Shown: positions 29,795-39,183, numbered from the stretch's first letter. The stretch: 64,000 bases of DNA from Halobacillus ihumii (GCF_902726645.1 NZ_CACVAO010000001.1:682001-746000); one strand, 5' to 3'. A program made the numbers and translations. Notes: a model not told the origin generated them from the sequence alone.

Positions 29795-29981
29795 AAATCA
29801 ACCCTTTCAGATTTTTTACACAATTTAGCTTATCACAGAACATTACCCGCGCCAAAGTTGATATAAACCTAAAAACGGATTTTTGGAGCGAATTTGAATA
29901 ATAATACAACCTTATACATCTATTTGTTTATAATAAGTCTGATTTTCTCTACTTTTCAAAAAACTTCTGGATGAATGATAT

Positions 29982-30347
29982 CTAATGTTTAGTTGTAGAT
30001 AAATCAGAATAAGCATCCTGTACGAGTGTCACTGCCTGCCTCAGTGCAGCCCCGCCTCCAAATGCAGCAGCCACTCCACAAGCCTCCATGATTTCTTGCT
30101 CACTTGCAGCTTGATCCACGCAGCCTTTTGTATGATAAACCATGCAATACTCATCCTGAGCAACAATGCTTATACTAAGAGCCATAAGCTGCTTATCTTT
30201 TTTAGAAAGTTCTCCATCATTGAAACATGCTTCTGAGAAAGCATTAAAATGACGGGCAGCTTCAGGCATTTTTTCTGAAAAGATACCTATACCATGTTTA
30301 TACTCTTGTAAAAATGCCGTTGTCCAATTGACATCTTGTTCTTCCAT
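29982..30347 (-). CDS. yurZ: YurZ, carboxymuconolactone decarboxylase/AhpD-like protein
   Basis: A 121-residue helical protein of the CMD family. The conserved motif is EYCMVYHTKG, with the CxxxH pair that in AhpD-like members takes part in peroxide-related redox chemistry; the second AhpD cysteine of a CxxC is absent. It keeps the place it has in B. subtilis between the suf operon and metQ. Ribosome site GGAGG. The exact role is unknown; an oxidative stress function is a family inference. Confidence 0.82.
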   Translation of the reverse strand: MEEQDVNWTTAFLQEYKHGIGIFSEKMPEAARHFNAFSEACFNDGELSKKDKQLMALSISIVAQDEYCMVYHTKGCVDQAASEQEIMEACGVAAAFGGGAALRQAVTLVQDAYSDLSTTKH

Positions 30348-30364
30348 ATGAAAATGCCTCCTAT

Positions 30365-30405
30365 AAAAAATACGTGACTTCGGTTAGTATGAACGAAGTC
30401 ACGTA
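30365..30405 (-). terminator. Terminator of metNPQ
   Basis: TACGTGACTTCG pairs with CGAAGTCACGTA over 11 bases; the minus strand continues TTTTTTATAG. Confidence 0.92.
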
Positions 30406-30424
30406 TAGTATGCGTCACATTATT

Positions 30425-31258
30425 TTACTTTCCATCAACTGGGACAACAGCTCCATCATATTCTTCCTTAATATAAGTTTGGATCTCTTCCGAATGAAGA
30501 ACCTCAACTAGTGTTTGAAGAGCTTCGGAATCTTTGTCCTCACTTTTCGCCGCTACAACATTCACATATGGTGATTCAGAATCTTCTAGAATTAACGCGT
30601 CTTCACTCGGATTCAACCCGGCCTGAATAGCGTAATTAGTGTTAATAGCTACTAAGGCATCTTCTTCACGTTTATACGTTTGAGGAAGAAAAGCAGCATC
30701 GACACCTGTATCAAATTTTAGATTTTTAGGATTTTCCACAATATCATCAACGGTTGCTTTCACTTTATCAATGCTTTCATCCAGTTTAATTAAACCTTCT
30801 TTTTCTAGAAGCGATAGAATACGTCCGTGGTCAGCTACTGATCGGCTCATGATCACCGTTGTTCCCTCTTCGATTTCATCAATACTTGAAATATTCTTGG
30901 AGTAAATACCCATTGGCTCAATATGAATCCCGCCAAGGTTCGCAAAATCGTATCCGTGTTCAGCTTCCTGCGCCTTTAAGTAAGGGATGTGCTGGAAGTA
31001 ATTCGCATCAATTCTTCCTTCAGATAAATCCTTGTTCGGTAAAATGTAGTCCTGATATTCTTCGATTTTTAGTGAAATTCCTTTCTCTTTAAGAATCGGT
31101 TTTGCTTGCTGAAGAATTTCAGCGTGCGGCACACTGGTTGCTCCCACTTTGATTTCCGTTTTTCCTTCATCAGAAGAGGAACCTTCTTCAGAAGAACCAC
31201 ATGCTGAGAGTAGCAAGATAAATAATACAGCAAGAACACTAGTCCATAATTTTTTCAT
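30425..31258 (-). CDS. metQ: Methionine ABC transporter binding lipoprotein MetQ
   Basis: NlpA-family lipoprotein that binds methionine outside the membrane. Lipobox LLLSAC with Cys20, followed by a Ser/Glu linker and the family sequence KVGATSVPHAEIL, ANYFQHIPYL and NYAIQAGLNP. The ATG at 31258 is favoured because GGGG lies 9 bases upstream; the ATG nine bases earlier touches that site. Last gene of metNPQ. Confidence 0.94.
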   Translation of the reverse strand: MKKLWTSVLAVLFILLLSACGSSEEGSSSDEGKTEIKVGATSVPHAEILQQAKPILKEKGISLKIEEYQDYILPNKDLSEGRIDANYFQHIPYLKAQEAEHGYDFANLGGIHIEPMGIYSKNISSIDEIEEGTTVIMSRSVADHGRILSLLEKEGLIKLDESIDKVKATVDDIVENPKNLKFDTGVDAAFLPQTYKREEDALVAINTNYAIQAGLNPSEDALILEDSESPYVNVVAAKSEDKDSEALQTLVEVLHSEEIQTYIKEEYDGAVVPVDGK

Positions 31259-31285
31259 TCTTTCCATCCCCTTTTTTATAAAATT

Positions 31286-31954
31286 TTATCTTTTATCCAA
31301 TTTGCGGGAAATCAAATCTCCAATGAATTGGAATATAAATACGATCACAACAATTAAGAACGTACACACAAGCACAACACCAAAATCACTGCGCTGGAAT
31401 CCGTAAAAGTATGCAAAGTCACCAAGTCCCCCTGCACCAATCACACCTGCTACCGCCGTGTAACCAATCAGCGCAATGGCTGTTACCGTAATTCCTGATA
31501 TTAAGGCTGGCATTGATTCTGGCAATAGAACCTTGAAAATAATGGTGGAATATTTTGCTCCCATTGATTTTGCAGCTTCAATAACGCCTTTATCCACTTC
31601 CTTCAAGGCAATTTCCACCAATCTAGCATAGAAAGGTGCGCCCCCAATAATAAGGGCTGGAAGAGCGGCTTTAGGTCCCCGAATCGTCCCCATTAGAAAA
31701 TCGGTAAACGGAAATAATAACAGTATTAAAATAATAAAAGGAATGGCTCGAAATACGTTAACTATTGCTGCTGTGACCCAGTTTAATGGTTTGTTCTGCC
31801 ATAATCCTCCCGGGCCTGACAGGTATAAAAGCAACCCAAGTAACAATCCAAGAATAAATGTTCCTGCTACTGAAATGCTTGTCATAAATAGAGTTTCATT
31901 CGTTGCTGTAATCATATCCTGCATTTCAACGTTCGCGAACAATCCATTATTCAT
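31286..31954 (-). CDS. metP: Methionine ABC transporter permease
   Basis: Inner-membrane permease (MetI/MetP type) of 222 residues with five likely membrane spans and the EAAKSMGAKYSTIIFKVLLPES coupling motif that contacts the ATPase. It overlaps the end of metN by 8 bases, with GGAGGTG as ribosome site inside metN. Confidence 0.94.
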   Translation of the reverse strand: MNNGLFANVEMQDMITATNETLFMTSISVAGTFILGLLLGLLLYLSGPGGLWQNKPLNWVTAAIVNVFRAIPFIILILLLFPFTDFLMGTIRGPKAALPALIIGGAPFYARLVEIALKEVDKGVIEAAKSMGAKYSTIIFKVLLPESMPALISGITVTAIALIGYTAVAGVIGAGGLGDFAYFYGFQRSDFGVVLVCTFLIVVIVFIFQFIGDLISRKLDKR

Positions 31955-32972
31955 TTGGGTTCACCTCCACTTGTACAGAAGTGGTTTGAATGTAGGCGAT
32001 CGCCCTGTCTATTTCTTCTTTATCGCCAACAAACTGTACAAATAAGGTGCCATAAGCTCCTTTTTGTGTTTGCGTGATTTTCCCATGAAGAATATTTACA
32101 TCAATTGTAAATTCTCTGGAAAGTTCACTGATAAGAGCCTGGTTCGTACTTTCACCAATAAAATGAAGTTTTACGATCTCACCGGTTTTGTATGTTTCAT
32201 TGATAAGTCCTAATGAATGTTCACGATCAGGATCACCCATTACTTGGTCAACAAACCGTTTCGTAACTTTTTGTTTTGGATATAAAAACACATCCAGTAC
32301 ATCACCTGACTCAACAATTTTCCCTTCTTCCATTACGGCGACCCGATGACAAATTTTTCGAATCACATGCATTTCATGAGTGATCAAGACGATCGTTAAT
32401 CCGAGCTTTCGGTTAATATCCACTAACAAATCCAATATAGAGTCTGTGGTTTCAGGATCAAGTGCTGAAGTTGCTTCATCACACAAGAGTACTTTGGGAT
32501 TGTTAGCTAAGGCTCTGGCAATTCCCACCCTTTGTTTCTGACCACCGCTCAATTGTGAAGGGTAGGAACCACCTCTGCCCGACAACCCCACCAAATCGAT
32601 TAGTTCATTTACGCGTTTTTTACGCTCTTCTTTTTTTATCCCGGCTATTTCTAACGGAAAGGATATATTATCGTAAACTGTTCTTGACCAAAGCAGATTA
32701 AAATGTTGAAAGATCATGCCTATTTCCTGTCTGGCCACTCTCAGTTTACCTTTCTTTAGTTCAGTAACATTTTCGTTATCAATGGTTACACGTCCGCTAC
32801 TCGGCTCCTCAAGACGGTTCAAAAGCCTGATAAACGTACTTTTGCCAGCACCACTGTAACCAATGACTCCGTATATTTCACCCTTATCAATATCCAAGTC
32901 CAGCTTATCAACTGCACGGACATTTTGATCTTTCGTATAAAAAACTTTTGATAATTCCTTAATCGAAATCAA
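31947..32972 (-). CDS. metN: Methionine ABC transporter ATPase MetN
   Basis: ATPase of the methionine importer. Walker A is GYSGAGKST (38-46), the signature LSGGQKQR and Walker B VLLCDEATSALD. The C-terminal NIL domain (about 260-341) is present, which in MetN senses methionine and inhibits transport. The TTG at 32972 is 7 bases after GGAGG and gives 341 residues beginning MISIKELSKV as in other MetN proteins. Expressed from a leader with two SAM-I riboswitches. Confidence 0.94.
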   Translation of the reverse strand: MISIKELSKVFYTKDQNVRAVDKLDLDIDKGEIYGVIGYSGAGKSTFIRLLNRLEEPSSGRVTIDNENVTELKKGKLRVARQEIGMIFQHFNLLWSRTVYDNISFPLEIAGIKKEERKKRVNELIDLVGLSGRGGSYPSQLSGGQKQRVGIARALANNPKVLLCDEATSALDPETTDSILDLLVDINRKLGLTIVLITHEMHVIRKICHRVAVMEEGKIVESGDVLDVFLYPKQKVTKRFVDQVMGDPDREHSLGLINETYKTGEIVKLHFIGESTNQALISELSREFTIDVNILHGKITQTQKGAYGTLFVQFVGDKEEIDRAIAYIQTTSVQVEVNPNE

Positions 32973-33090
32973 CGCTGCGCCTCCTAAAAACAAGCTGCAA
33001 TTCCCTATGTTCGAAAACTACACTGATTAAAGCTGCTCAGTAGATGAACTACCTTTTAAAGGGAAAAGCGCTATAGCCATAAAATAAATT

Positions 33091-33125
33091 AAAAAACGCC
33101 TTTCTGTTGAGAACAGAAAGGCGTT
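33091..33125 (-). terminator. Terminator of the proximal SAM-I riboswitch
   Basis: AACGCCTTTCTGTT pairs with AACAGAAAGGCGTT over GAG; TTTTTT follows on the minus strand. Confidence 0.92.
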
Positions 33126-33148
33126 TACACGTCTTGATATCTTCTGTT

Positions 33149-33259
33149 CTCTCATCTGCCAAAGCATAAAGCTTTGCAGGAATTGGCACCTTTTCAAGTT
33201 ATAAACTTGACGGTTGCCGGGCATCAACGGGCCAGTCCCTCCGCCTCTCTTGATAAGAG
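33149..33259 (-). ncRNA. SAM-I riboswitch (S box), proximal copy
   Basis: The minus strand reads CTTATCAAGAGAGGCGGAGG, GACTGGCCCGTTGATGCCC, GGCAACC, GGTGCCAATTCCTGCA and GCAGATGAGAG, which is the S-box consensus in order. P1 forms from CTCTTATC and GATGAGAG. With its own terminator it should switch off metNPQ when SAM is high. Confidence 0.96.
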
Positions 33260-33352
33260 ATACGTATATTCATATTTTCAAATGTAGTTTTCTTAATGAT
33301 ACAAACAGGATTTTAGCACCACTGGCTTTAAACTGTCAACAAAAATCGACAT

Positions 33353-33380
33353 AAAAAAATCTCTTCCTTTTAGAAGAGAT
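33353..33380 (-). terminator. Terminator of the distal SAM-I riboswitch
   Basis: ATCTCTTC pairs with GAAGAGAT over 6 bases; the minus strand continues TTTTTTTATG. Confidence 0.87.
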
Positions 33381-33397
33381 GACTTTTTCATTCTCTT

Positions 33398-33499
33398 CTC
33401 ATCTTTCAAAGCTCTCTGCTTTGCTGGAATTAGCACCGTATTGTAAGAAAACCGGTTGCCGGGCGTCAACGGGCCAGTCCCTCTGCCTCTCTTGATAAG
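33398..33499 (-). ncRNA. SAM-I riboswitch (S box), distal copy
   Basis: A second complete S box on the same strand: CTTATCAAGAGAGGCAGAGG, GACTGGCCCGTTGACGCCC, GGCAACC, GGTGCTAATTCCAGCA and GATGAG. It precedes the proximal copy and no ORF lies between them. Confidence 0.94.
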
Positions 33500-33579
33500 T
33501 GAAGATGTCGATATTTATAATAAGAATATGTTAGCATGGGGTTGCATTCTCGTCAATGAAAAAGTTAGGAGGAGCCTAG

Positions 33580-33996
33580 ATGAACGAGGAAAATGACTTT
33601 GAATTATCTTTTATTCATTCTCACGAAACATACCGATTAACAGAAGATCATGGAAAAGTAATCATGATCACTTTTTGGGCTTCCTGGTGCCCTGATTGTG
33701 GAGTGGATTTGCCAAAGAAAGAGCAGCTCTTCAAATCCTTAGATAAAGAAAAAGTAAAGATGATCACAATAAATGTGAAGGGGCGGGAGAGAAATAACAA
33801 TGACGGGAGAATTTTTACGGAGAAATTTCTCACCCAGCCAACTTTGGAGGACAACGGAATGGAAGTGTATAACCAGTATAAATGCGAAGGAGTACCTACT
33901 ACCATACTCATTAACAAAGATGGGGATGTAACGCATAAATTTGGTGATAAAACCTCATTTCTCACCATTGTAGAAGCTGTTGGTACTCTAATCTAA
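33580..33996 (+). CDS. TlpA/ResA-like thioredoxin-fold protein, cytoplasmic
   Basis: A 138-residue redoxin with the active site FWASWCPDCGVDLPKKE (WCPDC, Cys near residues 37 and 40) and the cis-Pro segment EGVPTTILINKDG. No signal peptide or anchor, which is unusual for the TlpA/ResA branch and suggests a cytosolic reductase or oxidase. AGGAGG ribosome site. Convergent and overlapping by 4 bases with the yusD-like gene. Confidence 0.85.
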   Translation: MNEENDFELSFIHSHETYRLTEDHGKVIMITFWASWCPDCGVDLPKKEQLFKSLDKEKVKMITINVKGRERNNNDGRIFTEKFLTQPTLEDNGMEVYNQYKCEGVPTTILINKDGDVTHKFGDKTSFLTIVEAVGTLI

Positions 33997-34313
33997 TGAG
34001 ACAGCATTAATAACGATTCTATTAAAAGTACATCACGATACTCTCCTTCAATTCTAACGATAGACTTCGGGAGCGCAGTAAGTTTAAGGTTTCCTCCTAA
34101 CAACTGGTGAAACACTTTATAAGTGGAGGAAATCTGTAAACGATCCGTAAGGTCCTTTTCACGCGTGAGCCTCATTCCATCTTTTGAAATATAAATCTTA
34201 ATATCATAATTATTTGCTTGAATGGTTAAAAGTATTTTTCTTTTTTTCCACCTTGGAAGTAGATCTGACCTGTCATTAACTCGATTGATCCACTCTTCCA
34301 CCAACTCAACCAA
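33993..34313 (-). CDS. yusD: YusD-like protein, possibly SCP2-like lipid-binding
   Basis: A 106-residue protein. Position, next to the thioredoxin-like yusE and near metN, matches B. subtilis yusD. The pattern (amphipathic strands followed by VFHQLLGGNLKLTALPKSIVRIEGEYRDVLLIESLLML) is reminiscent of SCP2 sterol-carrier folds, but I hold this loosely. TTG start 7 bases after GGGGG. Function unknown. Confidence 0.6.
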   Translation of the reverse strand: MVELVEEWINRVNDRSDLLPRWKKRKILLTIQANNYDIKIYISKDGMRLTREKDLTDRLQISSTYKVFHQLLGGNLKLTALPKSIVRIEGEYRDVLLIESLLMLSH

Positions 34314-34414
34314 ACTAATCCCCCCTTATAACTTCACAATAAAATTTCGTGATGTAGAGGGGAGATACCTGCCTTATTCCCTTAGAATCGTTCGCCATTT
34401 CCCGGGAAATCAAG

Positions 34415-34729
34415 CTACTTTTTTACATATTGCGCTATTCTCTCTAACATATGTGGGACAGAGTGGAATGCATAGATCTTCTCAACCACCCCGCCCTCCT
34501 TCGTAATTAGCATACACGGAACACTTTCTATTTTAAAATCTTGCATTAGTTTCGGGTGTAATGAAGCATTTAACTCATAAAATAATCCTGATTGATAAAC
34601 TTCTTCTATAGTGACTAACATTTTTCTAGCAATGTGACATGTTCCACAAAAGGGACTATGAATAAAAGTGAGCGCTAAATGCTTCTCATTAAGGTGATTA
34701 GCTGCTTTTGATTCGTCTAATGTAAGCAA
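34415..34729 (-). CDS. yusE: Thioredoxin-like protein YusE
   Basis: A 104-residue thioredoxin-fold protein with active site SPFCGTCHIAR (CGTC near residues 28-31) and VPC at the cis-Pro position. CGTC instead of CGPC suggests different redox properties from thioredoxin itself. TTG start with AGGAGGAG. It lies 10 bases after the TOPRIM gene yusF, probably co-transcribed. Confidence 0.85.
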   Translation of the reverse strand: MLTLDESKAANHLNEKHLALTFIHSPFCGTCHIARKMLVTIEEVYQSGLFYELNASLHPKLMQDFKIESVPCMLITKEGGVVEKIYAFHSVPHMLERIAQYVKK

Positions 34730-34739
34730 TTTGCTCCTC

Positions 34740-35096
34740 CTAGATTAAATACATCGGCTTAACTTGAAAATGTCTGCTCAGCAGTGCACGAGCAAGTTCA
34801 GGCTCTGGGGTAGCTGCTACTTCTCTAAATGCTTTATCAATATAAATATGAACGGCATGAGGGAGTTCTTCAGTGAGCTGCTTTCGAAGTTTGTAACCCG
34901 AATCATCTTCATCTACCAAGATAAAAACTGGTCTATGATCAAGGTTGTTATCAAGAATTAACTCCTCCATTCTTTCAATTCCCAACGTACCATGCGTACA
35001 TATAATCTCCACAGTCTCTTTCAAAACTTTGTTCAGCTTCTTTTTATCTGTAATCCCTTCGACAATCACAATTCTGTCTTCATTCAACCCTATCAC
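34740..35096 (-). CDS. yusF: TOPRIM-domain protein YusF
   Basis: Stand-alone TOPRIM domain of the small nuclease/OLD-like type: VEG with the conserved Glu near residue 14 and DEDDSG for the DxD metal site near 66-71. Its role is unknown; related single-domain proteins include ribonuclease M5. Start uncertain: the GTG at 35096 has a weak site, and a TTG at 35087 after GGGTGAT is an alternative. Confidence 0.82.
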   Translation of the reverse strand: MIGLNEDRIVIVEGITDKKKLNKVLKETVEIICTHGTLGIERMEELILDNNLDHRPVFILVDEDDSGYKLRKQLTEELPHAVHIYIDKAFREVAATPEPELARALLSRHFQVKPMYLI

Positions 35097-35110
35097 CCAC
35101 TATATAGAAA

Positions 35111-35137
35111 CAGACCATGCCGTGTAAGCATGGTCTG
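35111..35137 (-). terminator. Hairpin after gcvH
   Basis: CAGACCATGC pairs with GCATGGTCTG over 7 bases. The T tract (GTTTCTATA) is short, so it may be a weak terminator. Confidence 0.55.
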
Positions 35138-35218
35138 CACATGATTTATAACAGCCTGTGTTCATGCAGGCAAAGACCATTCTTGTAACCTTGCCTGTAC
35201 TCTTATTAGAGACGATTA

Positions 35219-35605
35219 TTAATCTTCGTCAATCATTTCTTCATACTGCTCAGCAGACATTAATTGATCCATTTCAGAAGACTCACTTGGCTCAATGATG
35301 ATCATCCACGCCTTATCATATGGAGACTCATTGACGAATTCAGGACTGTCCTCTAGCTCTTCATTGATTTCTACTACTTTTCCACTAAGTGGAGCATATA
35401 ATTCAGAAACCGTTTTAACAGATTCCACACTGCCAAATGGCTCGTCCGCTTCGATTTCTTCACCAACTTCTGGAAGCTCCACAAACACAATATCTCCAAG
35501 TTCGGATTGTGCAAAATCAGTTATTCCAATTCGTACTTTACTTCCTTCTTCTTCTTTCACCCATTCATGCTCTTCAGAATAACGTAAATCTTTAGGTAAA
35601 CTCAT
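35219..35605 (-). CDS. gcvH: Glycine cleavage system H protein
   Basis: Lipoyl carrier of the glycine cleavage system; in Firmicutes it is also the first acceptor in lipoate synthesis. The lipoylated lysine is in VESVKTVSE (Lys64). Length 128 normal; the protein is strongly acidic. Other gcv genes are elsewhere, as in B. subtilis where gcvH is next to yusI. Ribosome site GGAGGG. Confidence 0.95.
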   Translation of the reverse strand: MSLPKDLRYSEEHEWVKEEEGSKVRIGITDFAQSELGDIVFVELPEVGEEIEADEPFGSVESVKTVSELYAPLSGKVVEINEELEDSPEFVNESPYDKAWMIIIEPSESSEMDQLMSAEQYEEMIDED

Positions 35606-35688
35606 ACCTATCCCTCCAAATTATAAATAGTATAAACAACAAATATAACCATAAAAGCTTTGAGCTTTTATTTCCAGCCTTCTGCTCA

Positions 35689-36045
35689 CTAAGTCCAAGT
35701 CTCAGTGAACTGTTCCTCTTTAAAGCCGACCGTGACCTTTGTACCATCTGTTACGATTGGACGTTTAATTAACATTCCATCAGAAGCCAGATACGTGATC
35801 ATCTCTTTTTCTGTTGCATCCTTCAACTTTTCTTTCATATTATGTTCACGATACTTCTTTCCACTCGTATTAAAAAATTTGCGAGCGGGAAGATCGCTGT
35901 GATGGATCAGCTGTCGGAGTTCGTCTTCATTAGGTGTCTGCTCAACGATATGTATTGATTCATAATCTAAGCCATTATCGTCCAACCACTTTTTAGCTTT
36001 TTTGCAAGTACCACAATTAGGATACCAGTAGAAGGTTAATGACAT
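35689..36045 (-). CDS. yusI: ArsC/Spx family protein YusI
   Basis: Thioredoxin-like ArsC/Spx family, 118 residues. It begins with YWYPNCGTCKKAKKWL (CGTC near 11-14) and has KRPIVTDGTKVTVGF near the end, where true arsenate reductases carry their conserved arginine. It lacks the RNA polymerase-binding features that define Spx, as far as can be seen. Whether it reduces arsenate is not known. Ribosome site GGGAGGG. Confidence 0.87.
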   Translation of the reverse strand: MSLTFYWYPNCGTCKKAKKWLDDNGLDYESIHIVEQTPNEDELRQLIHHSDLPARKFFNTSGKKYREHNMKEKLKDATEKEMITYLASDGMLIKRPIVTDGTKVTVGFKEEQFTETWT

Positions 36046-36152
36046 TCGCTTCCCTCCCTTACTGATGGTTGATTCTTATTTTACCATACTGACACGAAAA
36101 ATATCATTCGTTAGTTCAGATTGGCTATAAGAAATCCATCGATCCGCATTCA

Positions 36153-36193
36153 AAAGGAGCCCTGAGAAGAAAAATCATGAACAGGGCTCCTTT
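36153..36193 (-). terminator. Terminator of the fadNAE operon
   Basis: AAAGGAGCCCTG-type arms pair perfectly over 12 bases with a 17-base loop. It lies at the 3' end of fadE, with TTTTG after it on the minus strand. Confidence 0.8.
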
Positions 36194-36196
36194 AAT

Positions 36197-37978
36197 TTAA
36201 ACAGTGTATTTTTGTTCTTTAATTAACGTCTGGGCAATCTCTCGTTTTTTCGCAATTACATTTGAAGGTGTATGGCGGGTCAGCTTTCGTAAAGCTCCCA
36301 GCATCATCCTGAGTGAGTCACCGGCCTCTGCTGCTAACAATGTTTCTTTCGCATGAGCTTCGATACGATTGAAAGCTTCCTGTACATATACTTGAGTATA
36401 AAGGAGTTTTTGAGTATTTTTCTCTTCTCCTTGCTTTTGAATTGCCTTATCGGTTCTTAAAATTGCTGATTCCATGTTGTAGATTTCTCCTGTGATATCA
36501 GCAATGTTGACAAGAACTTCCTGCTCATTCTCTAGTTTCTCACCGTATTTCTGAGCGGCGAGACCAGCAGCTAAGAGAGCTATTTTCTTAGCATTCTTCA
36601 AAAGATATTTTTCTTGTTCTAATGCTTCATCACCTGGTTCTTCAGGCATCATTGTCATGATCTCTTCCTGAAGTGCTTGAGCTTTTTGCAGAAGAGGCAG
36701 TTCACCTTTCATTGCTTTTTTAAGTAGAGTTCCTGGTACAATCATGCGGTTTATTTCATTTGTGCCCTCGAAAATCCGATTAATTCGTGAATCCCTATAC
36801 ATACGTTCTACTTCATATTCCTGCATAAATCCATAACCACCGTGAATTTGCACGGCCTCGTCTGCAGCAAAATCCAACAGTTCGGTTGCAAACACTTTAT
36901 TGAGAGAACACTCAATCGCATATTCTGCGATTACCTTAGCCACGGCTGCTCCATCTTTTAGCTGTTCATCACTTAGTTTACCCATACTTTGCTCAAACAG
37001 GCCGACAGTACGATAGACAGAGCTTTCGTTTGCATACGTATTAGCTGCAATAGATGCAATCTTTTCCTGGATAAGAGGAAATCCTGAGATTGGCGTTTTA
37101 AATTGCTTACGTTCATTCGCATATTTAACCGCCAATTCAATTCCGCGTTTCGCTCCCCCAACACCGCCAATTGCCAGTTTGTAACGTCCGACGTTAAGAA
37201 TATTAAAAGCTATGATATGCCCTCTCCCGATTTCTCCAAGTACATTCTCAACAGGCACCTCAACATCTTCAAGTACTAATGTTCGTGTAGACGAACTCTT
37301 AATACCCATTTTCTTTTCTTCGGGACCCGTAGATACACCTGGGAAGTCACGTTCTACGATAAACGCAGTGAACTTTTCACCATCTATTTTGGCATAAACT
37401 ATGAATAAATCAGCAAAGGCAGAGTTTGTGATCCACTGCTTCTCCCCATTAAGAACATAATGTGTGCCCGCTTCATTAAGCTTAGCCGCAGTCTTTGCAC
37501 CGAGGGCATCTGAACCTGATCCCGGTTCTGTTAATGCATAGGCTGCTAGTTTTTCCCCCGTAGCTAACTGAGGCAAATATTTCTGTTTCTGCTCCTCATT
37601 TCCGAAAAAGACAATAGGGAGTGAACCAATTCCAACATGAGCTCCGTGAGTAACGGAGAATCCGCCTGCCCGAGAGAATTTTTCAGTGATTAGTGAAGAA
37701 CTAATCTTATCAAGTTGCAGTCCGCCGTATTCCTCTGGCACATCAGCACCTAACAGTCCAAGTTCACCCGCCTTTTTCAGTAAAGCAACGGAATGTTCAA
37801 ATTCATGATTCTCCAAATTATCAATTTTCGGGACCACTTCACCTAAAACAAAATCTTCAGTTGTTTTAGCAATCATATGATGTTCATCTGTAAAGTCTTC
37901 TGGTGTAATAACATCTTCTGCCGTTAAATCTTCTACTAAAAAACCGCCGCCTTTGATTATTTCTTTCGTTTCGCGCAT
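36197..37978 (-). CDS. fadE: Acyl-CoA dehydrogenase FadE
   Basis: FAD-dependent acyl-CoA dehydrogenase for the first step of fatty acid beta-oxidation. The usual three-domain fold (to about residue 400) has AYALTEPGSGSDA and the C-terminal IHGGYGFMQEYEVERMYRD and RIFEGTNEINR. An extra helical C-terminal region of about 180 residues makes it longer (593) than typical short-chain enzymes, as in very-long-chain types. Third gene of fadN-fadA-fadE. Ribosome site GAGGAGG. Confidence 0.94.
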   Translation of the reverse strand: MRETKEIIKGGGFLVEDLTAEDVITPEDFTDEHHMIAKTTEDFVLGEVVPKIDNLENHEFEHSVALLKKAGELGLLGADVPEEYGGLQLDKISSSLITEKFSRAGGFSVTHGAHVGIGSLPIVFFGNEEQKQKYLPQLATGEKLAAYALTEPGSGSDALGAKTAAKLNEAGTHYVLNGEKQWITNSAFADLFIVYAKIDGEKFTAFIVERDFPGVSTGPEEKKMGIKSSSTRTLVLEDVEVPVENVLGEIGRGHIIAFNILNVGRYKLAIGGVGGAKRGIELAVKYANERKQFKTPISGFPLIQEKIASIAANTYANESSVYRTVGLFEQSMGKLSDEQLKDGAAVAKVIAEYAIECSLNKVFATELLDFAADEAVQIHGGYGFMQEYEVERMYRDSRINRIFEGTNEINRMIVPGTLLKKAMKGELPLLQKAQALQEEIMTMMPEEPGDEALEQEKYLLKNAKKIALLAAGLAAQKYGEKLENEQEVLVNIADITGEIYNMESAILRTDKAIQKQGEEKNTQKLLYTQVYVQEAFNRIEAHAKETLLAAEAGDSLRMMLGALRKLTRHTPSNVIAKKREIAQTLIKEQKYTV

Positions 37979-37992
37979 CCCTGTTCCTCCTC

Positions 37993-39168
37993 TTAGATTA
38001 ACTCAAATACACCCGCAGCTCCCATTCCGCCGCCAATACACATCGTCACAACACCAAACTGTTCATTCCTGCGCTTCATTTCATGAATTAAACTTAATGT
38101 CAGCTTCGTTCCCGTACAGCCAAGTGGATGCCCCAATGCAATAGCCCCGCCATTTACATTTACCTTGTCAATGTCCAGGCCAAGCTTTCGAATCACTTGC
38201 AGGGATTGAGAAGCAAAAGCCTCATTTAATTCAAACAGGCCAATGTCCTGAAGTTCCAGTCCTGCGAGCTTCAGTGCCTTTGGAACTGCCTCAATGGGAC
38301 CTACCCCCATAATGTCCGGCTCTACACCCGCTACGGCAAATGACCGAAATTTCACCAGTGGGGTCATTCCTTCAGCTGCAGCTTTTTCCCGATCCATTAC
38401 GAGTACTGATGCAGCACCATCACTCATTTGCGATGAGTTTCCAGCCGTCACTGACCCTGTAACGGAGAAGGCTGGTTTTAATTTTGCCAGCACCTCTGCC
38501 GTGGTACCTTCCCGGACCCCTTCATCCATGGAAAAGGTAACTTCCCTCTCTTTCAAGCGGTTTTTATGGTCTAATGTACGATTTGTTACTTCAACAGGAA
38601 CAATTTCATCCTTGAACTTTCCTTCATGAATTGCTCTGGCAGCTCGCTCATGACTCCGGACAGCAAACGCGTCCTGTTCTTCCCGTGAAATTGAAAATCG
38701 ATTCGCTACTTCTTCAGCAGTATGCCCCATAGACATGTAATACTCCGGGGCCTGCTCGACAAGCTTGACATTCGGTTTAATAACGTGGCCGCCCATTGGA
38801 ATTAAACTCATGGACTCTGCCCCTCCAGCGAGAGCTGTTTCGCTATGACCAAGCATAATTTTTTCAGCTGCGTAAGCAATACTTTGCAAACCAGAGGAAC
38901 AATAACGGTTAATGGTGATTGCAGGAACTTGATGAGGTAATCCTGCAAGACCTGCTATATTCCGTGCCATATTCATACCTTGTTCAGCTTCTGGCATAGC
39001 ACATCCTATAATAAGATCATCAATTGCCCCGTCATAATCTCCTGCTCTCTTCAACGTTTCTTTTATCGTTAAGGCGGCAAGATCATCAGGACGTGTATGT
39101 GCAAGTGTTCCTTTTTTCGCACGTCCTACAGGTGTTCTTGCTCCTGATACTATTACTGCTTCCTTCAC
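37993..39168 (-). CDS. fadA: 3-ketoacyl-CoA thiolase FadA
   Basis: Thiolase that releases acetyl-CoA in the last step of beta-oxidation. Nucleophilic Cys in [10 protein letters not shown] (about residue 88), His in [21 protein letters not shown], and the C-terminal catalytic Cys in [12 protein letters not shown] start after GGGGGAAGG. Between fadN and fadE with short gaps. Confidence 0.95.
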   Translation of the reverse strand: MKEAVIVSGARTPVGRAKKGTLAHTRPDDLAALTIKETLKRAGDYDGAIDDLIIGCAMPEAEQGMNMARNIAGLAGLPHQVPAITINRYCSSGLQSIAYAAEKIMLGHSETALAGGAESMSLIPMGGHVIKPNVKLVEQAPEYYMSMGHTAEEVANRFSISREEQDAFAVRSHERAARAIHEGKFKDEIVPVEVTNRTLDHKNRLKEREVTFSMDEGVREGTTAEVLAKLKPAFSVTGSVTAGNSSQMSDGAASVLVMDREKAAAEGMTPLVKFRSFAVAGVEPDIMGVGPIEAVPKALKLAGLELQDIGLFELNEAFASQSLQVIRKLGLDIDKVNVNGGAIALGHPLGCTGTKLTLSLIHEMKRRNEQFGVVTMCIGGGMGAAGVFELI

Positions 39169-39183
39169 ATTCCTTCCCCCTCT

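Noticed and set aside
33027..33227. 66-residue minus-strand ORF in front of metN
   Set aside because: It lies inside the proximal SAM-I riboswitch and terminator and has no ribosome site; it is a by-product of the structured RNA.
38294..38629. 111-residue plus-strand ORF opposite fadA
   Set aside because: Shadow frame of a strongly conserved thiolase gene with no supporting signals.
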